Source: Campylobacter sp. LR291e (GTDB lineage: Bacteria > Campylobacterota > Campylobacteria > Campylobacterales > Campylobacteraceae). From it: a stretch of DNA of 64,000 nucleotides. Under the pieces are notes generated by a model, which had not been told where the DNA came from, searched no databases, and saw only the letters and a program-made list of their open reading frames with translations. Below are positions 35,424 to 44,923 of the stretch, one piece after another (the first letter of the stretch is position 1; every line of letters starts with the position of its first letter). A program made the position numbers and the translations under genes. The stretch is taken from contig NZ_VJNV01000022.1 of NCBI RefSeq assembly GCF_008633915.1, forward strand, positions 38,384 through 102,383, read 5' to 3'.

Positions 35424-35668
35424 TGTTACCTCTTATAGTGCTTTTTGCAATTTTTTATTTTCTAGTTATACGACCACAACAAAAACAAGCAAAAGCTCAC
35501 GCTTTAATGCAACAAAACCTAGAAAAAGGCGATAAGATTATCACCAATGGAGGTTTAATTTGCGAGGTTGTAAAACCAGAAAATGATTGTATCAAAGTTA
35601 AGCTTAATGATGAGAATGTTATTGTAAAAATTTCAAGAGAATTTGTCGCAAAGAAAATTAATGAGTGA
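35396..35668 (+). CDS. yajC: Sec translocon accessory subunit YajC
   Basis: A 90-residue inner-membrane protein that joins SecDF at the Sec translocon. One N-terminal membrane segment (LLPLIVLFAIFYFLVI) followed by the family motif RPQQKQAKAH and EKGDKIITNGGLI. I chose the ATG at 35396 because of the AAAGGA site seven bases upstream; the in-frame start at 35378 lacks one. The stop overlaps the secD start (ATGAGTGA). Confidence 0.94.
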   Translation: MTESGLLSSLLPLIVLFAIFYFLVIRPQQKQAKAHALMQQNLEKGDKIITNGGLICEVVKPENDCIKVKLNDENVIVKISREFVAKKINE

Positions 35669-37241
35669 ATCTAAAATCACATATAGACTCGTAGTTTTCG
35701 CTATTGTATTTATCTTTGGTGTATTTTTTTCACTTCCTTCTTTTTTACAGTCTGAAAGTGGCAAAAAGATAAATTTAGGCCTTGACCTACAAGGTGGACT
35801 TTATATGCTTTTAGGCGTAGATAATGAAGAGGCCATAAAATCTAAGATAAAATCCATTGCCTCGTCCTTATCTTACTCAATAGATAAGGAAAATATACTT
35901 ATAGATAAGATAATTATTAAGGATAAAAGTGTAGAATTTAATTTACTTGATGATAGCGATAAAAATAAAATTGAAAATTTGATAAATGAAACGCAGGGCT
36001 TAAATTTTAAGGTAGAAAATTTAGCTTATGAGTTATTGTTTAGCGATGAAGAGCTTAAAAATATAGAAAATTTTGCCCTTTTACAAGCTGTTGAAACTAT
36101 TAGAAATAGACTTGATGAATTTGGACTTGCTGAACCTACCGTGGCAAAACAAGGAGAGGATAAAATTTTAGTAGAACTTGCTGGCATAAAAAGCAAGGAA
36201 GATGAGTTAAGGGCAAAGGAAAGAATCACCAAAGTAGCACATTTGCAATTAATGGAAGTTGATGAGAGTAGGCTTCATTTAGCAAATTCAATGAGTGATG
36301 CTGAGGCTGCTAGTTATGGGCTTGTAGTCGTTGAAGATGCTAAAAATAAAGATTTTAAATATACCTTAAAGGCTATTCCTATTTTGGATGGCTCACTTTT
36401 AACTGATGCAAGAGTAGGTTTTACTGATACTAGCACTTATCCAGTTATAAATTTTAGTTTAAATTCAGAAGGTGCTAAGAAATTTGGAGATTATACAGGT
36501 GCAAATGTTGGAAAAAGACTTGCAATAGTACTTGATAATAAAGTATATTCTGCTCCTTCTATTAATGAAAGAATAGGAGGAGGAAGTGGTCAAATAAGTG
36601 GGGCGTTTACTCAAGAAGAAGCAAGAGACGTGGCCGTTGCTTTAAGAAGTGGGGCACTTTTAGCCCCTATCAAGCTTTTAGAACAAAGAAGTATAGGTCC
36701 ATCACTTGGAGCTGATAGTATTAGAATGTCTATGATTGCATTAATAGGTGCCTTTGTTGTGATAGTACTTTTTATGATGCTTTATTATGGGGTGGCTGGT
36801 ATATTTGCAAATATTGCCTTGATTGCAAATATTTTGGTAATTGTCGCTGTTATGGCTATGTTTGGAGCCACTTTAACCTTGCCCGGAATGGCAGGGCTTG
36901 TTTTAACCGTTGGCATGGCAGTTGATGCAAATGTTATTATAAATGAGCGTATAAGGGAGCTTTTAAAAGAAGAGCAAGGCATTAAAAAAAGCATAGAAAA
37001 TGGCTATAAAAACGCTATGAGTGCGATAATTGACTCAAATATTACCACCCTTGTTACCTCAATAGCCCTTTATGCTTATGGAACCGGACCTGTTAAGGGC
37101 TTTGCAGTTACCTTGGGTATAGGTATAATTATCTCTATGATTACTGCTATTTGGGGAACACATGGGCTTTTTGATTATTTTATGAAAAATATTGAAAAAA
37201 GTAATAATACAAGAATTTGGCTAGGATATAGGAGAAAATAA
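35661..37241 (+). CDS. secD: Protein translocase subunit SecD
   Basis: Proton-driven partner of SecYEG that pulls proteins into the periplasm. A 526-residue membrane protein starting MSESKITYRLVVF, with LGLDLQGGLYMLL near residue 42, a large periplasmic domain, and five C-terminal membrane segments including GMAVDANVIINERIRE near 425. The ATG at 35661 overlaps the yajC stop and is preferred over 35643, which lies within yajC. It is slightly shorter than the E. coli protein and is followed directly by secF. Confidence 0.96.
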   Translation: MSESKITYRLVVFAIVFIFGVFFSLPSFLQSESGKKINLGLDLQGGLYMLLGVDNEEAIKSKIKSIASSLSYSIDKENILIDKIIIKDKSVEFNLLDDSDKNKIENLINETQGLNFKVENLAYELLFSDEELKNIENFALLQAVETIRNRLDEFGLAEPTVAKQGEDKILVELAGIKSKEDELRAKERITKVAHLQLMEVDESRLHLANSMSDAEAASYGLVVVEDAKNKDFKYTLKAIPILDGSLLTDARVGFTDTSTYPVINFSLNSEGAKKFGDYTGANVGKRLAIVLDNKVYSAPSINERIGGGSGQISGAFTQEEARDVAVALRSGALLAPIKLLEQRSIGPSLGADSIRMSMIALIGAFVVIVLFMMLYYGVAGIFANIALIANILVIVAVMAMFGATLTLPGMAGLVLTVGMAVDANVIINERIRELLKEEQGIKKSIENGYKNAMSAIIDSNITTLVTSIALYAYGTGPVKGFAVTLGIGIIISMITAIWGTHGLFDYFMKNIEKSNNTRIWLGYRRK

Positions 37242-38212
37242 TGCAATTTTTTAGCGAGAAAAAAATTTATAATTTTATGAAAATTCGTTTTATAGCCATT
37301 GCATTTTCTGCTTTTTTAATACTTGGTTCTATTTTTTTACTTTGGGATAGGGGACTTCAATATGGCATTGATTTTAGTGGTGGTACCTTAGTGCAGTTAA
37401 AATACGACAAAGACGCCCCTATAGCTCAAATTAGAGAACTTTTAGGCAATACAGGTAAATTTCAAAATTTAAGCGTAACTGAATTTGGAAGTAGCGAAGA
37501 AATTACCATTCGTTTTTTAGGAAGTGATGATAATTTAGGCGTTGATATAGGAGAGAGTATAAGTTATCTTTTAAAGGATACTGGAAATTTTGAAGTTAGA
37601 AGGGCTGATGTTGTAGGGCCAAAAGTAGGAGATGAGTTAAGAACTAAGGGCTTAATGGCAATAGGTGTTTCTTTAATAGCTATTTTAATATATCTAGCTT
37701 TTCGTTTTGAGTGGCGTTTTGCAATGGCTGCTATTATTACTGAAATTCATGATGTTTTAATCACCCTTGGGGCTATTTCTTTATTTAGAATTGATGTAAA
37801 TTTAGAAATTTTAGCTGCCGTTTTAACCGTGCTTGGTTATTCTTTAAATGATACTATTATTATCTTTGACAGAATTAGAGAAGGCATTCAAAAAAGTAAA
37901 AGCACAAATCTGGCACAAATTATAAACGAAAGCGTTTCTGCCACACTTTCAAGGACTATTTTAACCTCTGGGCTTACCATTATAACCGTTGTTATTTTAT
38001 ATCTTTTTGGAGGTTCCATGATAGAAGGCTTTTCACTAGCCTTAATCGTAGGCTTAGTAGCCGGTACGCTTTCATCGATTTTTGTTGCAAGTCCTGCACT
38101 TTTATGGTTTAAATTTAATGTAGAAAATTATAGACAAAAAGAACTTTTAAAATTAAAAGCAAAACAAGAAAAAGAGAAAAATCGTGCATTATATGAAAAA
38201 GGTAGGGTTTAA
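37241..38212 (+). CDS. secF: Protein translocase subunit SecF
   Basis: Second half of the SecDF complex. A 323-residue protein with six membrane segments; [14 protein letters not shown] near residue 38 and [18 protein letters not shown] near 205 are the SecF signatures. The start codon shares its first base with the secD stop, and leuS follows after 2 bases, so yajC, secD, secF and leuS form one transcript. Confidence 0.96.
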   Translation: MQFFSEKKIYNFMKIRFIAIAFSAFLILGSIFLLWDRGLQYGIDFSGGTLVQLKYDKDAPIAQIRELLGNTGKFQNLSVTEFGSSEEITIRFLGSDDNLGVDIGESISYLLKDTGNFEVRRADVVGPKVGDELRTKGLMAIGVSLIAILIYLAFRFEWRFAMAAIITEIHDVLITLGAISLFRIDVNLEILAAVLTVLGYSLNDTIIIFDRIREGIQKSKSTNLAQIINESVSATLSRTILTSGLTIITVVILYLFGGSMIEGFSLALIVGLVAGTLSSIFVASPALLWFKFNVENYRQKELLKLKAKQEKEKNRALYEKGRV

Positions 38213-38214
38213 AA

Positions 38215-40653
38215 ATGGCTTACGAGGCTAGTTTAATAGAAAAAAAATGGCAAGAATTTTGGGATAAAAATGCTAGTTTTGAGCCTAAAAATGATTTTAA
38301 CTTAAAGAAAAAATATATTTTATCAATGTTTCCATATCCAAGTGGGCGAATTCACATGGGTCATGTTAGAAACTATACAATAGGTGATGCTATGGCTAGA
38401 TATTATAGAAAGGCTGGTTATAATGTACTTCATCCTATAGGTTTTGATAGTTTTGGAATGCCAGCTGAAAATGCAGCCATTAAACATAAAATTCACCCAA
38501 AAACTTGGACCTATGAAAATATAGATTATATGAAAAAAGAACTTTTTTCCTTAGGATTTTCTTTTTCTAAAAGGCGAATTTTTAATACCTCTGACCCACT
38601 TTATACTAAATTTGAACAAGAATTTTTTATAAAAATGTTTGAAAAGGGTTTAATTTATACAAAAGAAGCCCTTGTAAATTGGTGTGAACACGATAAAACC
38701 GTCTTAGCAAACGAACAAGTTGAAGATGGCAAATGCTGGCGTTGTGGAAACGAGGTTATTCAAAAAAATATGCCAGGATATTATATAAATATAAGGGCCT
38801 ATGCTAACGAACTTTTAGATGGGCTTGAGGGCTTAAAAGAAAAATGGCCAAGTCAAGTTTTAACCATGCAAGAAAATTGGATAGGAAAAAGCGAGGGCCT
38901 TGAGTTTAAACTAAAACTTGATGATGAAAGCAATAAAAAGGCAGAATTTGAAAGCTTTGAAGTATTTACGACAAGGGCTGATACTATTTATGGTATTTCT
39001 TATGTAGCACTTGCCCCAGAACATAAAATTATAGAAAATTTGATTAAAAATAAATATTTAGATGAGAATTTAACAAAAAAACTTAAAGATTTATTTAATA
39101 CTAGCTTAAAAGAAAGGCAAATGGCTGAAAAAGAGGGTTATTTTTTAGGAATTTATGCACTACACCCTTTAACAAATAAAAAAATTCCTATCTGGGTAGC
39201 AAATTTTGTTTTGGCCGATTATGGTAGTGGGGCTGTTATGGCAGTACCTGCACACGATGAAAGGGATTTTGAATTTGCTAAAAAATATAATTTAGATATT
39301 ATTCAAGTAATTAATCATGCAAATTTTAATCAAAACGAAGCTTATATTGATAAAGAGGGTATTTTAATAAATAGTGATGAGTTTAACTCATTAGATTGTA
39401 ACGAGGCTAGAAAAAAGATAATTGCTAAATTTGAAAGCTTAAAGCTTGGAAAAAAGGTGATTAATTTTAAGATAAGGGATTGGGGAGTTTCAAGGCAAAG
39501 ATATTGGGGCGCTCCTATCCCTATGATAAGGTGTGATAGATGTGGCATAGTATCTCAAAGGCTAGAAAATTTGCCTATAACCTTACCTGATGATGTGCAA
39601 ATCACAGGCGAGGGTAATCCTTTGGTAAATCATGCAAGTTGGAAATTTTGCAAATGTTCAAAATGTGGTGGTGATGCGTTAAAAGAATGTGATACCCTAG
39701 ATACTTTTTTTGAAAGCAGTTGGTATTTTGCCCGTTTTGCAAGTGATGAAAATACTTGGCAAGAAAAAGCCTTTGATGAAAAAAGCCTTGATTATTGGAT
39801 GAATGTTGACGAGTATATTGGTGGCATTGAACACGCTATTTTGCATTTATTATATGCAAGATTTTTTCAAAAGGCATTGCGAGATTTAGGATATTTAAGA
39901 GATAATGAGCCATTTGCTAAGCTTTTAACTCAAGGCATGGTTTTAAAAAATGGGGCTAAGATGAGTAAGTCAAAGGGCAATGTAGTTGACCCTGATGAGA
40001 TTATTAAAAAATATGGTGCTGATACGGCTAGGCTTTTTATATTATTTGCTGCCCCTCCTCAAAAGGAATTAGAGTGGAATGATGATGCACTAGAAGGGGC
40101 TTATCGCTTTTTGTGTCGTCTTTGGGAAAGGGCTTTGAAGGTAAAAAAAGGAAAGCTTAGTGAAATTTTACAAGATAATTTAACTAAGGATGAAAAATAC
40201 GCTCGTTTAAAGGTGTACGAGGCTTTGAAAAAATCTTACGAGGTTTATGAAAAAAGCTTTGCCTTTAATACCTTAATAGCAGCTTGCATGGAAGCACTTA
40301 ACGCCTTAGCACTTTGCAAAAATGAAAATTTAGAACAAGAGAGCTTTTATATTATTTTAAATATTTTAGAGCCAATTGTTCCTCATATTTGCTTTGAGTT
40401 AAGTTCTATGCTTTTTGACCTAGAAAATTTTAAAGAGATTAAATTAAAAGATGAAGTTTTCATTAAAGATAGCTTAAATTTAGTAGTTAGTGTTAATGGA
40501 AAAAGAAGAGGAGAGATTGAAGTTAAAAGTCTGGCTACTAAGGACGAAATTTTACAAAGAGCTAAGGAAAATGTAGCAAAATGGCTTGAAGGAAAGGAAA
40601 TTATAAAAGAAATTTATGTAGATAAAAAGCTTGTAAATTTGGTGATAAAATGA
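38215..40653 (+). CDS. leuS: Leucyl-tRNA synthetase
   Basis: Charges tRNA-Leu. The 812-residue class I synthetase has the HIGH-like motif [11 protein letters not shown] near residue 41, the CP1 editing domain ([20 protein letters not shown] near 244), and [14 protein letters not shown] near 580 (KMSKS). A zinc-like knob with CDRCG and CSKCG cysteines lies at about 440-485. Length is typical for the bacterial form. No frameshift is seen. lptE begins 4 bases before its stop. Confidence 0.97.
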   Translation: MAYEASLIEKKWQEFWDKNASFEPKNDFNLKKKYILSMFPYPSGRIHMGHVRNYTIGDAMARYYRKAGYNVLHPIGFDSFGMPAENAAIKHKIHPKTWTYENIDYMKKELFSLGFSFSKRRIFNTSDPLYTKFEQEFFIKMFEKGLIYTKEALVNWCEHDKTVLANEQVEDGKCWRCGNEVIQKNMPGYYINIRAYANELLDGLEGLKEKWPSQVLTMQENWIGKSEGLEFKLKLDDESNKKAEFESFEVFTTRADTIYGISYVALAPEHKIIENLIKNKYLDENLTKKLKDLFNTSLKERQMAEKEGYFLGIYALHPLTNKKIPIWVANFVLADYGSGAVMAVPAHDERDFEFAKKYNLDIIQVINHANFNQNEAYIDKEGILINSDEFNSLDCNEARKKIIAKFESLKLGKKVINFKIRDWGVSRQRYWGAPIPMIRCDRCGIVSQRLENLPITLPDDVQITGEGNPLVNHASWKFCKCSKCGGDALKECDTLDTFFESSWYFARFASDENTWQEKAFDEKSLDYWMNVDEYIGGIEHAILHLLYARFFQKALRDLGYLRDNEPFAKLLTQGMVLKNGAKMSKSKGNVVDPDEIIKKYGADTARLFILFAAPPQKELEWNDDALEGAYRFLCRLWERALKVKKGKLSEILQDNLTKDEKYARLKVYEALKKSYEVYEKSFAFNTLIAACMEALNALALCKNENLEQESFYIILNILEPIVPHICFELSSMLFDLENFKEIKLKDEVFIKDSLNLVVSVNGKRRGEIEVKSLATKDEILQRAKENVAKWLEGKEIIKEIYVDKKLVNLVIK

Positions 40654-41159
40654 AAAAAATTATTTTATTTTTGAATATATTTTTTATATCTTGTTCTTAT
40701 ACACCAACTGCACAGCTTGCAGATTCTATATTTAATGATAAAATATATGTAAATGTGGAGTTAAGTCCACTTGACCCTCAAAATAGTGTTTTTATCGCTG
40801 ATGCCTTAAAACAAATAACTATAAATAGGTTAGGTAAAAAACTTGCCTTGAAAGATGAAGCAAATGATATTATAAATGTTCGTATAAATAATCTTAGCTT
40901 TTCACCTTTGGTTTACGACCAGCATGGATATGTGGTTCGATATAAGGCAAAACTTAGTTTAGATTTTTATGTTGTTTTTATGGATGGGACTTCTGCGAAT
41001 TTTACGACTGGTGGAAGTTATAATTTTGATATCTCGCCAAATAGCATTATTAGTGATAATGCAAAGACTATGGCCATTAAATATGCCTCAAGTGAAGCAT
41101 TTGACGAGTTTATTTCAGTGATTGCTATTAGGAGGCAAGGCGGTGTTACCAAATATTAA
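40650..41159 (+). CDS. lptE: LPS-assembly lipoprotein LptE-like
   Basis: A 169-residue outer-membrane lipoprotein: short signal peptide with lipobox FFISC (Cys about residue 15), then a small alpha/beta domain ([20 protein letters not shown] near 31). In C. jejuni the gene after leuS encodes an LptE-type protein that pairs with LptD to insert lipooligosaccharide; identity here rests on that order and on the lipoprotein layout. Overlaps leuS by 4 bases; the next gene starts inside its end. Confidence 0.75.
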   Translation: MKKIILFLNIFFISCSYTPTAQLADSIFNDKIYVNVELSPLDPQNSVFIADALKQITINRLGKKLALKDEANDIINVRINNLSFSPLVYDQHGYVVRYKAKLSLDFYVVFMDGTSANFTTGGSYNFDISPNSIISDNAKTMAIKYASSEAFDEFISVIAIRRQGGVTKY

Positions 41160-42546
41160 CGATATTGCAAAGCAAACTTTAAAAATTTTAAATGAAAGAA
41201 AGTTAAAACCCACTCCTGAAAATTACAATGAAATTTTTGAAGAAATTAGTAAAAAAAGTGGAATCATTAGCCAAAACCAGTTAAAAATAGAAAAATATAA
41301 ATCCTTGCTTGTTCAAAATTATCAACAAGAACTTAAATCAAAACACATACGAACTATTGAAGAATTAATTAGCTTTTTAATTGCCATTTTAAATAGACAA
41401 AGTGGAAAGCAATTTAGCGAATTTTATGAGTTAATGTCTTTGATTATGAATGTTTTGCAAAAAAGTAAGGATAAAAAGGCAAGGGATTTAGCTAAGGTTA
41501 GCCTAGGAAGATTATCAAAAACTATGGATAGTGAAAGTATTTTTTTGTTATCTAAAAAATGGAAAGAATTAGAAAGCAGCTACGCAGATAATGACTTAGA
41601 AATAGAACTTAGCAAAATAGGCATAAATAAATATGAAGATTATGAAAGCATTATTAAAAAATTACTAGCAAGGCTTCAAGAAAGGTCCTTAGAATATTTT
41701 GCTACCTTGTTAAGTTCTTCTTTAATGCCTTCTTTGGTAGAGGATTTAAAAATTTTAGGTTTTTCACAAAATTTAGCCCAAAAGCCCTTTGTTATGATGG
41801 ATACAAATTTTAAAAAAGAATTACTTGCTAATGTTAATCGAAGAATTGCAGTTGATAATATGTACGTGCAAAAAAATCTAAATTTCTTTAATGAAAATTT
41901 GCAAAAAACTCAGGAGTTATTAAGCTTACTTGAACATTCTAATAAAGAAAATATTGATTTTATGAATAATTTAACCCCCGATGAAAAGGGCGAGGTAAGG
42001 CTTAGTTTTGATGATTTAAAGGAAAAATTAACCCAGCTTAGTCAAAGAATAGATAGCTTAAATATACAGATTAAACTTACTCAAAGTAACGAGGCAAGGG
42101 AAGATTGGAGTATGGATAAAGAACTTGATAAGCTAGATGATAATTTTGAAAAATATAAGGTTAATTATTCTTTGGCTGTTTTTTCTATAGTCAATTATCG
42201 TTTTATTATGGAAAAATACGGACTTGAAAGCTTAAATGAAATTTTTGTACGTTTCAAAAAAACCTTAAAGGAAAGTTGCGAGGATGTGGATGAATTGTGG
42301 ATGGTTGATGAAAAAAGCTATCTTATAATAACCCCTGGAAAAAACAAAGAAGAGATTGAGAATTTAGTTAATATAAATGTACAAAACTTGGAAAATTTTA
42401 GATTTATTTATAAGCAAGATGTGATTATGCCAAAGATTAAAGTATTTTACTTAGATAAGCAAAGCAAACCAGATTCTAATATAATAGAAGAAATTTTAGC
42501 CCAAATTGCCATACAAGATAGGGAGTACGAAGCCCAGTATGAGTGA
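41143..42546 (+). CDS. Protein with degenerate GGDEF-like domain
   Basis: A 467-residue protein. The start is a GTG ([16 protein letters not shown]) with a strong GGAGG seven bases upstream, inside the end of lptE; the ATG at 41122 precedes that site and is unlikely. The N-terminal 140 residues resemble the helical segment before many GGDEF proteins (RKLKPTPENYNEIFEEI). From about 345 the fold suggests a diguanylate cyclase (VFSIVNYRFIMEKYGLESLN), but there is no GGDEF motif, so cyclic di-GMP synthesis is unlikely. It overlaps folC by 8 bases. Confidence 0.7.
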   Translation: MLPNINDIAKQTLKILNERKLKPTPENYNEIFEEISKKSGIISQNQLKIEKYKSLLVQNYQQELKSKHIRTIEELISFLIAILNRQSGKQFSEFYELMSLIMNVLQKSKDKKARDLAKVSLGRLSKTMDSESIFLLSKKWKELESSYADNDLEIELSKIGINKYEDYESIIKKLLARLQERSLEYFATLLSSSLMPSLVEDLKILGFSQNLAQKPFVMMDTNFKKELLANVNRRIAVDNMYVQKNLNFFNENLQKTQELLSLLEHSNKENIDFMNNLTPDEKGEVRLSFDDLKEKLTQLSQRIDSLNIQIKLTQSNEAREDWSMDKELDKLDDNFEKYKVNYSLAVFSIVNYRFIMEKYGLESLNEIFVRFKKTLKESCEDVDELWMVDEKSYLIITPGKNKEEIENLVNINVQNLENFRFIYKQDVIMPKIKVFYLDKQSKPDSNIIEEILAQIAIQDREYEAQYE

Positions 42547-43702
42547 GTTTAAAAGGCATTTAGAAAAGTTAAATTCCTCTTATTCAAACATAAATCGCTT
42601 TAGGGCTTTTTTTATCTTTGAAAAATATAAAAAAGAATTAAATTTAAAGCCCATTATTCACATAATAGGCACAAATGGCAAGGGAAGTACGGGTCGCTAT
42701 TTAGCTCAGCTTTTAGAATGCTTAGATTATAAAATAGGCCATTTTACAAGTCCTCATATTTTTAGCTTTAATGAAAGATTTTACACTGATAAAAAAGAAG
42801 TTAGCACCACTTTGCTAGAAAGGGGTCACTTAGAATTAAAAGAAGTTTTAAAAGATGATTTAAACAAACTTTCTTATTTTGAATATGCTACTTTTTTATG
42901 TCCCTTTGTCTTTAAGGATTGTGATTTTATCATACTTGAAGCAGGGCTTGGTGGAGAATATGATGCTACTAGTATCTTTGAAAAAAGATTAAGTATTTTT
43001 ACAAAAATTGGCTTTGATCACACTCAAATTTTAGGAAATACTTTGTTAGAAATTGCTAGGACAAAGTTAAAGGTTATGTCAAAATTAGCCTTAATTTCAA
43101 ACGAACAAAGCGAAGAAGTATTAAATCTAGCTAAAAAAATAGCCTTTTTAAAAAATACTACATTAATAAATGATTTAAATTTAGATAAGAATTTATTAAT
43201 TAAATTTAATGAATACAGCAAGTGTTACGATTTAGCACATTTTTTACAACATAATTTAAAATTAGCCCTAAAAGCTTGTGAAATTTTAACTTCCAAAGAA
43301 AGTACTTTCAATGCTTTAAGCAAGTTACCCCCTTTAAATTTAAGAGGTAGATTAGAAAAAATAAATGAAAATCTTTTTGTGGATGTAGGGCATAATGAAA
43401 TGGCTGCAAGGGCTATTTACAAGAAATTTAAAGGTAAAAAGTTAATTTTAGTGTATAATTGTTTTTTTGATAAAAATATTTATGAAATTTTAAAAACTTT
43501 AAAGCCTATTATTGATACAATGCAACTTTATGTTTATCCTAGTAAGGATAGAAAATTAGCAAGCGATGAGGTAATTAGTATTGCTAAAAAATTAAATATA
43601 AAATGTGAAAAATTTACACACATAAGCCATAAAAAAACCCTAGTTTTTGGGTCTTTTATGCTAGTAGAAAATTTTTTAAAGGAAATGAGTGGCAAAAAAT
43701 AA
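42539..43702 (+). CDS. folC: Bifunctional folylpolyglutamate / dihydrofolate synthase
   Basis: Mur-ligase family enzyme that adds glutamate to dihydropteroate or folates. The 387-residue protein has the ATP loop IGTNGKGSTGRYLAQ near residue 43, ILEAGLGGEYDATS near 135 and the C-terminal VDVGHNEMAA near 280. Start set to ATG 42539, overlapping the previous stop; an upstream in-frame start at 42506 lies deep in the previous gene. The end overlaps the M23 peptidase gene by 14 bases. Confidence 0.93.
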   Translation: MSEFKRHLEKLNSSYSNINRFRAFFIFEKYKKELNLKPIIHIIGTNGKGSTGRYLAQLLECLDYKIGHFTSPHIFSFNERFYTDKKEVSTTLLERGHLELKEVLKDDLNKLSYFEYATFLCPFVFKDCDFIILEAGLGGEYDATSIFEKRLSIFTKIGFDHTQILGNTLLEIARTKLKVMSKLALISNEQSEEVLNLAKKIAFLKNTTLINDLNLDKNLLIKFNEYSKCYDLAHFLQHNLKLALKACEILTSKESTFNALSKLPPLNLRGRLEKINENLFVDVGHNEMAARAIYKKFKGKKLILVYNCFFDKNIYEILKTLKPIIDTMQLYVYPSKDRKLASDEVISIAKKLNIKCEKFTHISHKKTLVFGSFMLVENFLKEMSGKK

Positions 43703-44594
43703 ATTTACTATAACAATAACAGATGTAAATGGTTCTAGGCATTTTTATCTAAGTCAAGTGATAAAAAAAATTGTTTTTTATGTTATAGCCTTTGTGGTCA
43801 TATTTTTAATATTTAGTGGATTTTATATAAAGTATTTAGATTCTAAGGTCAGTGACCTTGATAGAAAAAGAGAAGAATTAATTGCAAAAAGCAAGGAATT
43901 AGAAGAAACAAACGCTAAAATTCAAAAAAGCGTTGAAGAAAAGGCAGAACAATACGCAGCTATAGAAGATAAGATAGCTTCTTTTGAAGAATCTTTAGGT
44001 ATTGTTATGAGTGATGAGCATATTAGCATTGATGAAAGGCTTGAAAATCTTTCTTTGACAAATGAACAACAAATTGGAATTTTAACCCAGGTTCCAAATG
44101 GATATCCTATTGTAAATAAGGGCATTACAAGCAGTTTTGGCTGGAGGGATCATCCTGTTATAAATAAAAAAGAATATCACCCAGGCATTGATTTAAAGGC
44201 TGATATGGGGACCCCTGTTTATGCAACTGCAGCTGGGGTGGTAGAATTTGCAGGCGTTAGCAATAATGGTTATGGTTATAACGTGATTTTACTTCACAAT
44301 TTTGGCTTTAAAACCGTTTATGCTCACTTAACAAGAAGGGATGTAGTTAAAGCAGGACATTTTGTAAATAAGGGAGATTTGATAGGCTATTCCGGCAATA
44401 CAGGGCTTTCAACAGGACCTCATTTGCATTATGAAGTAAGGTTTATTAACAAAACCTTAGAACCTTTGCATTTTTTAAATTTGCAAAGAAAAAATATGAA
44501 TCAATTTTTTAATCAAGAAAGGAGAGTTCCATGGCAATCTTTGGTAAAGGCAGTGACATTGCAACATCAAACGCAAACACAGAAACAACGGTAA
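43689..44594 (+). CDS. M23-family peptidoglycan endopeptidase
   Basis: A 301-residue membrane-anchored peptidase. One N-terminal membrane segment (residues 26-48), a coiled coil (about 50-105), then the LytM domain with zinc ligands in EYHPGIDLKAD near 155 and HLHYEVRF near 248. The start is a GTG with AAAGGA ahead. It is paired with a bactofilin gene, as ccmA is paired with csd1 in Helicobacter pylori, where the two give helical cell shape; a cell-shape role is likely here. All active-site residues seem present. Confidence 0.87.
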   Translation: MAKNKFTITITDVNGSRHFYLSQVIKKIVFYVIAFVVIFLIFSGFYIKYLDSKVSDLDRKREELIAKSKELEETNAKIQKSVEEKAEQYAAIEDKIASFEESLGIVMSDEHISIDERLENLSLTNEQQIGILTQVPNGYPIVNKGITSSFGWRDHPVINKKEYHPGIDLKADMGTPVYATAAGVVEFAGVSNNGYGYNVILLHNFGFKTVYAHLTRRDVVKAGHFVNKGDLIGYSGNTGLSTGPHLHYEVRFINKTLEPLHFLNLQRKNMNQFFNQERRVPWQSLVKAVTLQHQTQTQKQR

Positions 44595-44923
44595 TTGCAA
44601 CCGGTTCAAAATTAGAGGGTAAATTTTATTTTACTTCTATGCTCCATATAGACGGGGAAATGAACGGGATTATTCATTCTGAAAATATAGTAGTTGTAGG
44701 TAAAAACGGGAATTTAAAGGGCGAGTTAAAGGCTGATAAGGTCGTGATAAATGGCTATTTTGAAGGCGAGTTAGAAGCTGATAGCCTTGAAATTTTATCA
44801 AGTGGGGCTGTAATTGGCAATATTACTATTAAAGAATTATCTATTGAAAATGGTGGAAAATTTAGTGGAGGTTCTACTATTAAAGAAGATTCATTAAAAC
44901 TTCTTGAAACTAATTCAGACTAA
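44531..44923 (+). CDS. Bactofilin
   Basis: A 130-residue cytoskeletal protein: the DUF583 beta-helix spans residues 25-110 with hydrophobic repeats such as HIDGEMNGIIHSENIVV and GNLKGELKADKVVINGYFEG. Bactofilins polymerise without nucleotides and place cell-wall enzymes. It overlaps the end of the M23 peptidase gene by 64 bases in another frame, a long but believable overlap given the AGGAGAG site upstream, and meets mfd at its stop. Confidence 0.9.
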   Translation: MAIFGKGSDIATSNANTETTVIATGSKLEGKFYFTSMLHIDGEMNGIIHSENIVVVGKNGNLKGELKADKVVINGYFEGELEADSLEILSSGAVIGNITIKELSIENGGKFSGGSTIKEDSLKLLETNSD

